From contig NDFF03000320.1 in assembly GCA_002150815.3 (NCBI GenBank), forward strand, positions 762,059 to 826,058: DNA of 64,000 bases, read 5' to 3'. The notes below the pieces were generated by a model, which was not told the DNA's origin, made no database searches, and saw nothing but the letters and a program-made list of their open reading frames with translations. Below, one piece after another: positions 22,118-34,888 of the stretch (position 1 is the stretch's first letter; each line of letters starts with the position of its first letter). Made by a program: the position numbers and the translations under genes. This DNA comes from Grammothele lineata (Eukaryota; Basidiomycota; Agaricomycetes; Polyporales; Polyporaceae).

Positions 22118-24642
22118 TCACTGCGACGCGGTGGCAGGATGGAGGTCCTCCGCTCGCGGGACGACCATCTCCTCCACGACGTGCACCGTTCGCGACGACG
22201 CAGCCGCGGCTGCGGACGTCTGTAAGGGGTCCAAGCCTTTCTCCGCATCGCGCCTTACGACGCCATCGTCCGCGTCCGCGTCCGCGTCCGTACCTTTATC
22301 TGCGACCTGCAGAGCAGCGAGCTTGCCCTTCTCGTCCCCATCCTCGCCCGTAGCAGCGCAGGGCATGCTCGCTGGCGCCTCTCCCGCCTCCTCGACCGTC
22401 GTCGACGCCGTGTCCGCCCCGGCCGCAGGAGCGGGGCCGGGTGCGCGCTTCTGCTCATGCTCCATCTCGAGCGCGGTGCGGAGACGGTCCTCTACTTGCT
22501 CCGTGCGGCGGGTCTTGCGCCCGCCCCAGTAGATCAGTACACCTGCGATAATGCCTGCGACCTAGGTGTTGAGGGCGTGCGTTAGTGCACTGGGGATGGG
22601 GGAGGTAGAGAGGGGCACGTACGAAGGCGGCGGGGAGCGTGGTGCCTGTCGTCCATGCGGGACGAGCGAAGCTGAATTCGGAACAGGTCTCAGGGTGAGG
22701 AGCACACACTCAATGAACGTCAGGCACGTACCGGTCGAGGCCCCACATGGTGCCACTGAGCAGGATCTGGAAGAACGAGTTTAGGTCACTGCAGATACAT
22801 ATCCAGAGCGCCAGGCTACAATTCGCGTCAATGATCTGTCCGTATGGCAGGGGGAGTGGAAGAGTATTCACTTGATAGGAAACGCCTGCGAAACGCATCA
22901 GGGACGACGCCCAAGACAATAGCACAGGCGAAAACGTACCCTATGAGTTTGTGTCCCGTGCGGTCGATACCACGTCTGAGACTTCATGAACTGATGTTGC
23001 TCTGGGACGCTCTTCAGAAGGAACTAACACAAGGGCTCGGACAGGACTCACGGTAGTGGAGGTCGATCTGCTCTTTCTCCGTCAAGACATGGACATAGTT
23101 GGGGTCGTATACCGGGTCCGGCAGGTCGTCTGGATCGAACAGCTCAGGAAGCCCGACTTTTGCTCGCCGCTTCGCAATGAGTCGCTTATATCGCCAGATT
23201 TTGACCACGCCTATATGCGCCATAGATAAGCTTTGCGCTCATATGCCCTAGAAGACGACATGACGCACGATACGTATCCATGACCCGGAAGGGAATGAAG
23301 CCTATACTTGTCGCCGTGAAGAGCCCTGTATACCTGATGAGATAACCGTTAAAGGGTGCTGTACTATTGTACGGCGTACCTGTTTCCACTTGTTGACAAA
23401 GTTCTACCCAGAAACCTTGCGTAATATCGTTATGTAGGTTAATGAACTTGGCCAGGAAAAACACAATGCCGGTGCCCCAGAATACTGAGAGTACCGTCAG
23501 GGTGGCCCGGCTTTACAAGGGCGATATATGCGCACCAACGTTGAACCCGTATATGAATGTTATAAACTGCAAAAAATGAGTATTCAAACGTGAGTTCGTA
23601 GAAGACGCTACGCGCACCCCAAGCGCTGTCCACGAACAAGTTAGCATATACAGGAGATCGAGGATGCAGAAAACGTACGTGTCTTCATGAACGACCATAC
23701 ACCCCGCATGATACGCCTGAACTGATCGCGTCTACTTAGGACATCCTCGACGTGCTGGTCCAAGGCATCTTCGTCTGTATGTTCATCTGCGGAAACCTGA
23801 CCCTTCTCCAGGTCGCTTGCATCCGGCTTCTTCTTGCGCAGCCGTGGTAATACTACAACAGGTTTTCGGGAATAAAATGACAGTGGGGGTCTGCATGGCT
23901 ATTTGTCAGTCTGTCGTCTACGAATGCGGGAAGATTGAACAGCACGTACATAACAATAGTGTTGGCAGCATTTGTGAGGGTAGATACAGTTGAGATTTGT
24001 GGGTCTGCGCGGGGCACCGCGTCGGCGTTAGCGCGAGGGACCGGGCGAGAACGCGGGGCGAGGCGCACCTATGACATCTAGGTGTTCCACTATGTCGTCG
24101 TGATGGTGGGTGTCCATGCAGTCGTCGGGGGCAGTATGCTCCCCGTCGAGCTGCTCAAGCGCGAGGTTGACCTGGCTGCCCTCGATACCGCCGTCACGGT
24201 CGGTGGGCACACGGAGGTCGGCCTGTTGGCCTTCGACAGTGTACGAGCCGGCGTGGTGCCGGCGCTGAAAGCCGTGCGGGGCGAGAAAGCCGTCGTCTGG
24301 GCCCTCCTGCGTACCTAGATTCGACGGGCCCGCCTGAGGGATCTCTGGGGTTTGGGCGAGAGGTGTGCGAGGTATGCGGCGGGTGGTGGACATGATGTGT
24401 GCAGAGACCTTGCTCGACGCGCGAGGGCGGCGGAGGGCAGGGCGGGCCCCCGTCGCGGCATCGTCGTCGGCACTGGGGTTCCATGAGTTGGAACGGTGGA
24501 GAAGTGCGGATGGCTCTGGCTGAGCAGGACGGGGCGAGGGGGGATAGAGGCGGGAGACGAGAGACTGAGAGCGAGCACGGCCCGAGGGGGTGGTGGAGTG
24601 GAGGGGCTGGTAGCCTGTCTTGACGCGAATGGAGGGCGCCAT
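22118..24642 (-). CDS. DUF2985 integral membrane protein, 13 exons including an 8-nt microexon
   Basis: Exons: 24642-24069, 24004-23950, 23890-23679, 23625-23618, 23566-23536, 23484-23380, 23325-23269, 23210-23052, 23001-22940, 22885-22872, 22815-22732, 22671-22623 and 22561-22118 (617 aa, every phase matches). The N-terminal ~200 residues are disordered, Ser/Pro/Arg-rich. The DUF2985 core follows: RRDQFRRIMRGVWSFMKT-PLG-FITFIYGFNV-VFWGTGIVFFLAK, LFTATSIGFIPFRVMDTYR, WRYKRLIAKRR, PDPNYVHVLTEKEQ-type loop, WYRPHGTQTHRAFPI and late membrane helices. The tail is acidic and includes a GAC/GCG hexamer repeat. The function of the family is unknown; location in a membrane is inferred from the helices. 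A fungus-wide plasma-membrane or ER role is possible but unproven. Confidence 0.82.
23618..23625 (-). other. 8-nt microexon (exon 4 of the DUF2985 gene)
   Basis: Between the exon ending ...FMKT plus one base and the exon starting FITFIYGF, the family needs three residues of the form P-[LM]-G. The eight bases at 23625-23618 supply exactly these, flanked by GGACAG before and GTGCGC after, between introns of 53 and 51 nt. Without it the frame fails. Confidence 0.75.
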
Positions 24643-25248
24643 CTGGACGGCGGGGAGGCCTGACGGGGAGAGAGGCGAGGGGCGAGGGGGCGGCGGTCGC
24701 GTCGGGAGGCAGCGGAGATCGAGGCAGCCAAGGGCAGCCCCTGCAGAGCGCAGCGCTGAGCGGAGCGCGACAAGACTGGCCCCGCCACCGTGACTGGCCC
24801 CGGGCGACCGACGCAGCCTGAGCGTCTCTCACCCGAGCGGAGCACCTCGGCCCTTCCTGACGTCATCGGCGTCTGCCATTTTGACTTTCAGCACAGCCCT
24901 CAGAAGCGTTCCATGATTTTGCCACGCAACCCACGATGCTCACCGCGCGGGCATCCTTCTCACTAGGCGATGTTGCATATGCTGCTAAGAAGTTGTCTGG
25001 AGAAGGACGGAGCGTCACGATCCAAGCTCAAGTGAAATGCAACAATGCTAGCAGTTATTCGACGGATACGATAAGAGCAGTGTGGCTATCTAGATACAGT
25101 CGAGAGAGGAACGGGTCGGGAAAGAGCGGAAAGCAGAATAAGTTACAGAATCAATATTACATCCGGTGGTTAGTGTCACTAGCTGCCGGCCACCGATCTA
25201 GAGCTATCTGTCCGTGTCGACGCTGCGGACTGAAACTTGGGTTAGGCC
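24643..25248. other. Intergenic region DUF2985 gene / FMP27
   Basis: 606 bp. It lies upstream of the DUF2985 start and downstream of the FMP27 stop, both genes being on the minus strand. It must contain the FMP27 terminator and the DUF2985 promoter. No other gene is seen. Confidence 0.45.
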
Positions 25249-28200
25249 TCACTTATTCGAAACGAGCTGTGGCATAGATGCGCTCACGCTCGTAGTAGGC
25301 GTCGTGTCTGTCGACGATTCGAAACTCTCCTTGCTCGTGTTGCTGGTCCTGCTGTCCTTCGCCCCATGGCCCTTGTTCCGCTTGAACAAGCTGATCGCCC
25401 GCTTCCGCACCCCGCCTTCTCGCTTCGGCCCAATCGTCACGTCTCGCGCCGCGTGCATGCTCTCCGGCTCAGACGTCAGGAACGCAGGCGCATCCGGGAG
25501 GATCCCCACCGCAGGCCGCTGGCCGTCGAGGAGATCTCTCGACCGCCGCCCAGCTTCCCTACTCGCGTCGCGCGCCGCGGTAGACGGCCGGCTGTGCGGA
25601 GACTTGAGTAGCTTGGGCGTGCTCGGTCGGCTAGGTCGCTCGGAGTGCGAGGTGTCCTTTTTGGATGCGATCCATTTCGTCTTCGTGATAAGCTCCCGCG
25701 CGACAGGCAGCACTGGCACCAGCGGCTGCTGGAACGCGACCTTGACCCAACCCCGCCAGTTGCGCCCAGACGGGATGAACTGGTCCACCAGCTCCTCGAA
25801 CTGGCGTCGCACTGTCAAGACGATGTACACAGGAGGATCAACGGGTGCTACTCACGCTCCACGTCTGGTTGCGGTACTCGAGGTCTCGCGTTCGGATCCG
25901 TGCGTCTCGACACAGGAACGAGTCCTCTTTTGCGATGCTCAGAAGGAGGTGCAAGCTGCGATGTAAAGAAAACGTCAGCGTCGACCCACGACGAGGGTGT
26001 GTCTCTCAACCCACCTCGCGACCTTGACGCGCACAAACGTCTTCTGCGACGCCCTCGTCTTCATCTCTGCCGCGTCATCCGTCTCCTTCCCGCTCTTCAG
26101 CCGATCCTTCCACTCTTGCACGGTCCGCCCCCCACTACCCCCGCCGCTCGACAACGTCGGACGCGATAGCCCGAGGAGCGCGTCTGTCGACTTGGCTCGC
26201 AATGACCCGCTCGAGTTCGTCCGGTGGATCGGCCGCGGGACCTGCAGCGAGTCCTGCCGCCCTGGTCCCAGCCCCGGGCTCGTCGCCTTACGAAGGTCCG
26301 AGAACGAGCGCGACGTGCCTAGCCGCCGGAGCGGCTGCGAGCTGTGCTGGCTCGGGGCGAGCCGCGTCAGGTCGAGGGAGCGCCGAGTGGGGGAAGGCAG
26401 GTCGAAGGACGCGTGCCGCGGCGAGTCCGTGTACGTCACCATCGGGACCTCGCCGTAGACTCTTTCCTTGCCCTTGTCCTTGGACAGCCGGCCCTTGCCG
26501 CTCTTGTGCGAGGGCTCATCGGCGATCGAGTCGGGGATGACGAATGACTCGGTCTCCGCGGGCTGATCTTTGCGGTCCCGGCGCGCAGGCCAGAGGTACT
26601 CCATGATCTTGCGGCCGACGCGAATGTCGATTTGAAGGCGCATTGGGTGGAAAGTCAGCTCGAAGTCCTCGTAAATGGTGATGCCGCCGACAGGCGGAAG
26701 CACAACCCAGTGAGCAAGAAGGAAGAGCTTGCGCTGTTAATGCATCGTTAGGCATAGCTGCCTCCTGAAGCGTTTAGAGGAACGGCGTACCTTTACCAGC
26801 GGATGTGTGGACGGCTCGTCATGCTTGGACAAGATCTCCGTCCACTCCGCATCAGCCGCACCATCGAAAGCTTGCAGATCCCCGACCGCCAGATTGTTCA
26901 CCGTTGAGCTGTCGTGCCTGCTCAGCCAGTAAAAGTCCGTCACGCGCACCGCGAGCTTCGCCAGCAGTTGGCCTTGCTGGTCCAGCATCCGCCACGAAAC
27001 CTCCTCCGAGCTCGCGTGGAGGAGCAGCGCAGACTTCTGGTCTGATTCGGCGCTCGTACCCGCTTTGTCTTGCGCGAGCTTGATTGCATCGAAAATAAGG
27101 TTCAGCTCCTCGACGAGTAGCAGGATGTGCGCGTCGATCTTGAGCAGCTCGACGCGCCCCGGGTTCCCAAACCCGCGTAGCTTCTGCTCCGCGTCGCGCT
27201 TGGTCTCGAGCGCCTGCCGGAGCCGCTGTTGCATGCCTGCGACGACGTCCGCGGCTGAGGCCAGGTTAGTGAAGTCGTAGCGGAAGAGGAGCCCTTCGAG
27301 CTTCTCAGCACGGGTCTTGTGCGCCGCGTCTGTGAAGAGAACGAGGTTCGTGACGATGTTGGAGATGGCCTGGAAATGTCGGTCGTTTGCGGACACGGTA
27401 AACCGGGGCACGTGCAATCGAACGAGGTCCTACAAAGTCAAAGGTGTCAGCTGTGCAATGACTGGCGCAGATCTGCGCATACAGTTTGGTTTTGCAGGTG
27501 CGCATGGCGATGTTGGCTCGTCTTCGCAACGGAGGTCACGTCGTTGCGCAAGCGGAGGCGGTTAAACTTGTCATACTGGAACGTCGCGTCTGTTTGAGGC
27601 ACCAGACGATCGAAGTCACTATTGTCTGCTCTTAAATCGATCAAAACCTCCAGTGGAACATAGTCCTTGCCCGACGTGTTCGTCGCTGATGGCGAGAAGG
27701 TTTGAAGGCCAGTCAACCACGCGAAGTTCCTAGAAAGTGAGGTGAGCAACACCGAGGTGATCGTGGCATCGGCCCGGAACTCACCTGTTCATGACCTTGC
27801 CGCTCACAGGATCATTCGCATTGGCATCGTCCATGATCGAGAACGTTTTGAGCTTCCCTTGGACTGCCGCTAACACACACACAGCATCGTTGTCCTCGGT
27901 GCTGCGGAGCACAATCTGCGGCTTCAACAGCAAACAAAAATGGCCTTTCCGGGCCGACACGCCTTCAGCCCATCCATGCAGTGGGTCGACGGTCGACGGG
28001 AGTTTGGACACGGTTTGCGGGACGAAGTCGACCGTGGGTACGGACGAGGCTCCCTCGCCACTTAGGAGCTTCTTCACCGCAACTGCAGCTGCCTGCGCTG
28101 GTCCCTTGTGCTTCTCTGTGTCTCGATCACGATATTCGGCGAGAGCCGCCTGTGCCTGATCTCGAATGAACTTAACGGCTCTAAGATGGCATCGTGAGCC

Positions 28201-31200
28201 TCATGTCATGCGCGAATTCTGGATGATACTGACCGTTGAGCCATGTGGTATTCAAATCCTCTCCGAGAGCGAGAGCAATAGTAATATTGCATCAAGATCT
28301 ACTTGGAAGTTAGCCTGCTTACACTACTACGTGATACTAGACTTACGTCGCGGATGCAATTGTCCATAATGATATGAGGACTATGGACTTGATATACGTT
28401 GTCGAAGCCGGCCCATTCTTCGGGGGTGACCAGATCACTCGGCATGTAGTAGCTTGAGTTACGATTGCGGGCCGAAGTCTGTTGTGACGCCTTATCTACT
28501 TGGTGAAGATTCGAGATATAACTTTCAAGCAACGCGATCATTCGTGGCAAATCGTTGGTCTGCTGTCTCTGACATAAGTGTTAACAAGAGAGAGCATGGG
28601 GGGAGGAGTTGGTCTCACTTGACGACCATTCGCTTGAGAAGCATCAGACTCCGATGAGGTGTGGGCTTCAGATCCATCAGATGCAGCGCCCTCATCTTCG
28701 GTGACCCTCTGTCGTAGTTTTTCTACGCGTGAGGAAGCCAAATCCATTTGAACTTGGGATACCGCTGGAACAACAGTTTAGTGCATAGACCAGCGAATAG
28801 CCGACCAACTCACAGGGCTCCTTGCCAAGAAAACAGACGTGCGTATCCTCCGCGCCGAACTTGCTACGTGCCATAGGTTGGTCAAGGGAGTCCGCGTTGA
28901 TGTCGTCCGTACGCTTGAAGTAATTAAACCGAGGACAGGACACGGCGGGAAGGAGGTAGACGTCTGGACTGCAGGCTATTTCGTTTTCATCAACCGCAAA
29001 ATCATCCATATCGACCCAAGTAGACTTGAGATCAATAGATTCCAACTTGTTCCTGGTGCGGTAGTTGCTCGACATGAGAGGCGAGGTTTCTGACGGCGCG
29101 GCTTGCTTGAGAGAGTCCGTAAAGACAGCAAGCATCGCACGCAGATCGAGGCCTTTGAGGACAACCTCGATCGCATAGAATGGCTTGTGATGAACCACCT
29201 TGGTCCCTCCTTCCGTTGCCTCTGTCGCTTCCGTGTCTTTCTGGTGCATGTCTGCCTGGAAATGGTCGATGAGGGCCTTGACTCCGACATACGGTGTCAC
29301 ACCATCTGTCCATGCGTCCTGCGAGTTGTCGACATATACGTGGGATATGAATAGCTGGGGTACAGAAATGAGGTACTTGAGTGTGGCAAGGTGTTGTCCA
29401 AATTTTGGCGAAATGGGCCGCTTGCGAGGGTACAGATCGCCTTGGCGTACGGGTAGCGAGAGCGCGCTGTTGAACAGGTGCCACCACGACCAGAAGTGCG
29501 CAAAGACCTCGGGTGACAGATGGAGATTGCTCGGGCTGATATGCTTGCCAGTACGGAGGCCCGATGTAAGAGAGATCGACATATGAATAAAGTCGGAGCG
29601 GAACCCATTGTAAGAGTCCGAGGAGGACTTATACACGGTGTCAGCCATTCGGTTTCCATATTTTGTGCGATGAGAGAACTATACCTTCATCTCCGGGCGT
29701 TCGTCTTTCAACTGCAACCTCACGTCGTAATGCGGCTTGAAGTCAAATAGCCTACAACTTCGATCAAAGGGCTTGCCAGAACAACGGCTGCATTCTGGCC
29801 CGCATGCTCTTTCAAGCACGAAGCCTACTCCGAAACAGACGCCGCTACGGAACTTGGCACAGACCGTCTTAGCTCTCCGAGGATCGGCTCCTTTGACCTG
29901 AGCTTTCTGAGGCGTTTCGCCGTACGTGTCCTCGATGCTAAGTCCAAGTGAGCCGCAAAGTTGTATAGCTGTTTCTCGTGACTCACTTCGGAATGATCAC
30001 CAGCATGGAGTCGCTGACAACTTGTATAAGCTCGCCAGCCTGGTTCGGCACACCAACGAGTAACTGAGTGTTGCCTTTCCAGCACAACGCAAAGCCAGCA
30101 CCATGGCCCTGAATATCGTATGGGTTGCGGGAACCTACGGAGACTGTTACGTTATTTCCAGCAAGTGAAGAACATATGACATGCCTTTCATATGCAGGTG
30201 GACTTCATCTCTAAACATGACTTTGACGCGCCAGTGGAGTACCAATCTCATCTTCATGGGTTCGTTAGCATCTAACACCGTCGGCGTAATGCACTACTGA
30301 CCTTGTCCCAGAAACCAATTGCTGGAGAGCTATCGCGAGGAGCGTGTGACAGTGTGTCGATTACTCTCATCATGTCCTGAGTTGCAGCGCTGTAGCTGAT
30401 ACCCCATGAGAAGTCTGTAATGCCGTCCGTCATGACCCGAAGGATCGGCCGTGCATAGGACTTGACGGGCATAAGCGTTTTCGGTATACGCACGACCAGC
30501 TGCGCTGCGCCGGGAATCCCACTGTGGGCTTTCACAACTTCGCAATTGATCCACTCGACAGAACTGTCAGAACCCATCTCCTCCGCGACGACCACGTCGC
30601 TATCAAAATCCAATGCCGGGTGGGAGCCCTTCGATGGAGGGGGTATATGGAGCAATGGAAGGGGGTATTCGCGAAATGCTAACCGAAGGGAGGAGGCGGT
30701 GAAGTGAACGTGGAGTGGGATGAGGAGGGAGTATGTGGTATCGCGGGGCATGCCTTTGCCCGCTTCGTGGAGGAAGTCAGGAACAGCATCGTAAGAGAAG
30801 GAAGGTGGAGAGATAGAGAGCGCAAGCTGTTCAAAGGCAAGACGAACAAGGGGTGGAATCGGGGGGATATCGTTGACGATAACGGTGTCGACATCTTCAA
30901 CCTCGGGAATTCGCAGGTCTCCTACGGGAGACTGAATGTGTGCCTGCTCACGTCCAGACTGGTGCTTCTGAGCTTGTTGGAAAGCAGCTTTCCATGATAC
31001 GGAATGCACCTGGTCAAGCCGATGCCGCGCGTCTGAAACGGAGACCGTATGCTTCGAGGTGAACTGGAAATCGGACTCGGCGTTTCTGTTGGAATACGAT
31101 GAGGTTGGCTTAGGCAGGGTAATGGTTGCTACTTTCGCATTGAACGCGTCTTCTCGCTCTTGACGGAGCCTAGCTGCATCATAGCCTGCTCTCCATATCA

Positions 31201-34200
31201 ATCCCAACCTGGATTCCAGCGGTTCGTCGGCGGCCTCCACAACGAGTCTTCCAAGTTGGATCATAATCCTGGGAACTCGCTTGGCGTCCTCGGCGGGGGG
31301 AGGGGGAGGTTCTGAAAACTTTCCGGCAGCTACCATACGAAGCAGATGTTTGGCGCTCTTGATTGTCAGGTTGATGTCCAGGATGAAATCCGCTATGACA
31401 AAATCGAATGGTATGCGTAGAAGGCCGCTGTTGCCAGTGACATTAATGGAAAGGGGAGTCGTCTCCGGGGAGAACTCGACGCGCCAGCGAGGGAGCCGTA
31501 CAAGCTCTTCCCATTCCTGAGACTCCAAAAGGTCGCGCTTGACAGGGACAGCGACGGCTATGAGGATATGGTCCCACTCGGCAACGAGCTTGCGATCATG
31601 AGGAATTTGACATGACAGAGAGGTAACGCGCATGAACAATTTGCTCGAGAGCGGGAAACCCCACAATAATTGCAGCTGTCCGAGGCGACAGTCGACATGG
31701 AATCGGAGCGTGGGTGGCGGACGAGCAGGAGTGGATGAAGGGGGCGATTGAGGAGGAAAGAGCCTTCGAAGAGTGTGAATGGCCAGCAGAGCGTTATAAA
31801 TTTGAGAGAGGTGCATCGTTGCCTTGATTCTGGGAATAAAGACCTCGATGTGAAGATCGTCGAGAGCGGTAGGTGGGGATACCCCGTTAGGTCGCTCGCC
31901 CGAGACGGCTGCGTTGACATCTAAGTTGCCTATGTGCAGGAACTCCAACGACCGATGGTGGACACTGGCCTCGTCAAGACCGTAGGGGTCATCTGCTGCG
32001 AAGGGCGTCGCAAACGCATCCCGAAAGACGATGTGCCACAGCGAGAGCTGGAAGAGAGCACGGGAGACATTAGGTGAAGAATCATCTGGTTCGAGGATAG
32101 CATCCAGAATCTGCTCCACGGGAAGGTCCAACTGTGAACGTTGGTGTCCCCGTGCGACGACGGCACCCAACCTACTACAATGGGAAGGCCGAAGGGCACA
32201 ATAACTGACAGAAACCCCCATGCGGCAGGAAAGTCCACGTGAAATGTTCAATGTGTCTTCTGGTGCGAGATCAGGGGATGTTGTGAACAACGTGAAACGC
32301 CCAACAGACAACGTTCCAGCAAGACCGAACGGAAGCTGGTCCAAGAGGCGGCGGGATGGCTTCGGTGCCTTGGGCTTCCCACTTGCACGCGACAGGATAC
32401 AGGATAGAGCTTTGATGACATCTGGCTGCCACAGCTCGACGGATATATCGTCCGTAGCACATTGGCATTGCGTGTAAATTGACGAGACGTCCACGGACAC
32501 GACTCCTCCGCCTTCGTCCATGAGCTCGCCCAGGCCATGGCCTGTTCCACCAATGTGCACCGCGTCTAGTTGAACCACCGTTTCATTGGGGTACGTTGCA
32601 GCGTGGAAACCCTGGGGATGAGCGCCCCGCAGATGGGCGTCTGGGCCAAACCATACCTTGGCAGCGGAACGATCTAGAGACAGGGCGTACTGAAACTCCA
32701 TGTCAAGGCCCGTATAATCGCGCTCGATATCCCCAAAACGATCGTCCGGCTTTGAGATAAATTGGGACTCCATGGATCCAACGATGTTGTCCGTTCTTGC
32801 CTCTAGGACGAAAGGCTCCTCGCCACCTTCGCTAGCAGGCGAGATGAGGCGCAATGAAACATCGCCAACTTGCAAGCCTATAGACACCCGTGGAACAGGG
32901 CTGATCATAGCCGGTAACAAACTCTGGCCATGGACAGTCTTCTCGACAGACTTTTCCTTGGGCGTGAGCTTTTCAAGCATGTCTAGCCGCTCCGATAACT
33001 CCACGGACGCCAATGAAATGTGTGTGACTAGGAGCTGGGCGTTGGGGTCGCCGGCGAAGGATGTGGGCGAGCTCATCCATGGGGATGGCCACTGCACGAG
33101 GAGAGAATCCCATTTGAACGTGCCTAGGGTGACAATGCGAAGGTGATCCATGAGCTCTCCGATCCCGTTTCGGTCTATGGTGAATCTGCTCGCAGTTAAG
33201 GAGACGGCGTATGCCTCGGGGACATTTGCGCCAGTGCCCGACCCCAACCACTGTTTGTGAATTTGACTTCGGTCGGGGTGACTGAGGCCCATGCCCACAT
33301 TGACATCCCGCAAGGTTGCGTACAAGACTACGGCTTGAGAGCCTATACGCGCGTCGGGCTGGAAACCCGCACTGAAACGAGTGAGGTTCACCTCGACGCT
33401 TTTGATGTACGAGATGTATGCCGTGTGCTTCTAGATTTTGGTGAACGTCAGTGTGTGACTCGTTTTATGCCATACGCGTACGTACGGCTATACGACGGGC
33501 AGGTCTCTTCAACTCGCGTGACTGTCTGGTTGCCCATCTCCACCGCATGGAAGCCTTTCGAACAAAATATCGGTTAGATATCGATGAAGTCATGCAGGAT
33601 TGTATACCGTACTGAGAGCGCTCCCATAAAGGGTGATGTCGGTGACAGGGGCGACCTCCATGTGCTCGACGCAGGCGACACGGCTGAGGCAGGGACTGAA
33701 GAACCGTTACCGCTCCCGTTGGAAAGACAGCCGTCCGTGTCAGGGGATACGGATGCCGACATGCCCACTGCTTGTAAGATAGCCTCGCTCGCGTGACGTC
33801 GTTCTTTCACGGTCTTGAGTAGCTTCTGAATAACGTCCAACTGAGCGTTGACCTTCCCAAACTCAAGCGCAATTTCAACACTCCGCGGCTCGACGCCTTG
33901 CTGGGGGTTGAGGCGTCCGGCCACAGAGAAATGTATCGAGGGAACATCTAAGAAGTAGTTTCCGCGGTGTGTTCCTACGACAGGATTAAGCTGAGCATGA
34001 AAGCCACGAGGCACAACACTCACCAGCAAAAAATCCACTGTTCCGGTCCACAAATCCTGTAACGGCATTGACCTGAAGCTTGACAGATGCAGCCACCTGG
34101 GTTGCGCCCCACGCGCGATCCCATGTCCTTCTAACGCTACTCTTCACGCGGTGATTCCAGTCCGCGACGCTCGCGAAACGCCTGTGGAGAACCGGTCCCT

Positions 34201-34888
34201 TCGCACTGTCCGCGGTGACAACACCGGGTAGGTAGGCCAAAGAAACAAAAGAGTGCAACTTGGCGTAACCCACAGAGAATCGGACACCAGGGATGGCCGC
34301 ATGAGAGACGACAGCAGAGTCAAGTTCGAAGTCAAGACCATTCGTGACGACGGGCAGGGCGCGAATGACGAGACGGAAAGAAGTGACAAAAAATCCTCTC
34401 ACCGCGGGGCGACAATGGGGTTCCAAAGCGCGGTATACAGACGAAAGCAGTGCAAGGACGACGTTCCATAGACGGCGCGCAAAGCGAGATGGTGTGGGGC
34501 GGGACACCTTGCGCGACTTGGGTCGTTGAAATGCGCGGGACTTGAAACTGTCTTCGAGTTCCAGCGAGAGCCCTTCTACTTTCACGGAAAAGCGACTCGC
34601 AGTTCCTGAGACATGCTTGTGGAACGAAATCCCTATGCGCTCGATCCTCCATGACCCGCCGCCGGTCTTCACATACACTCCGCGAATAGAGCGCAGACTG
34701 ATGCTCCGAATGCGAACTCGCCTTGAAACGAGCCTAACAAAGGTTGGGCCAATGTACGTCCGGAAGAGGATCGAGAGGGTGAATATGCGCGCGATCCACA
34801 CTAGGAGAATGGCCCAGGCTGAGAGGCCGTTTACGGGTCGGAGAAGGAGGATATGGAGGAGAAAGTCCGTGCCCGTGTGCTCGGGCAT
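25249..34888 (-). CDS. FMP27: FMP27/Hobbit (BLTP2) bridge-like lipid-transfer protein
   Basis: Seventeen exons: 34888-34024, 33974-33613, 33554-33486, 33430-30302, 30251-30185, 30134-29987, 29937-29685, 29627-28814, 28764-28619, 28562-28347, 28298-28234, 28180-27785, 27729-27483, 27429-26791, 26733-26015, 25955-25856 and 25800-25249. All phases join to about 2,928 aa. Proteins of this repeating-beta-groove family bridge the ER and plasma membrane and conduct lipids. An N-terminal hydrophobic anchor (residues ~20-45) is followed by VRIRSISLRSIRGVYVKTG, a family start signature. The GFWDK motif ends the largest exon (~1471-1475). The Trp-rich AHFWSWWHLF of the SW unit is at ~1680. Later come LHGWAEGV..GHFCLLLKPQIVL, a helical bundle (ALETKRDAEQKLR), MRLQIDIRVGRKIMEYLWP and a disordered Ser-rich tail. 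Intron 5 (30184-30135) is GC-AG. Exon 3 (23 codons) is the least certain. The Apt1-type C-terminal region is present. Confidence 0.9.

Noticed and set aside
22262..22290. CGTCCG hexamer repeat
   Set aside because: It is part of the acidic coding tail (alternating Asp-Ala) of the DUF2985 protein, not an independent repeat element.
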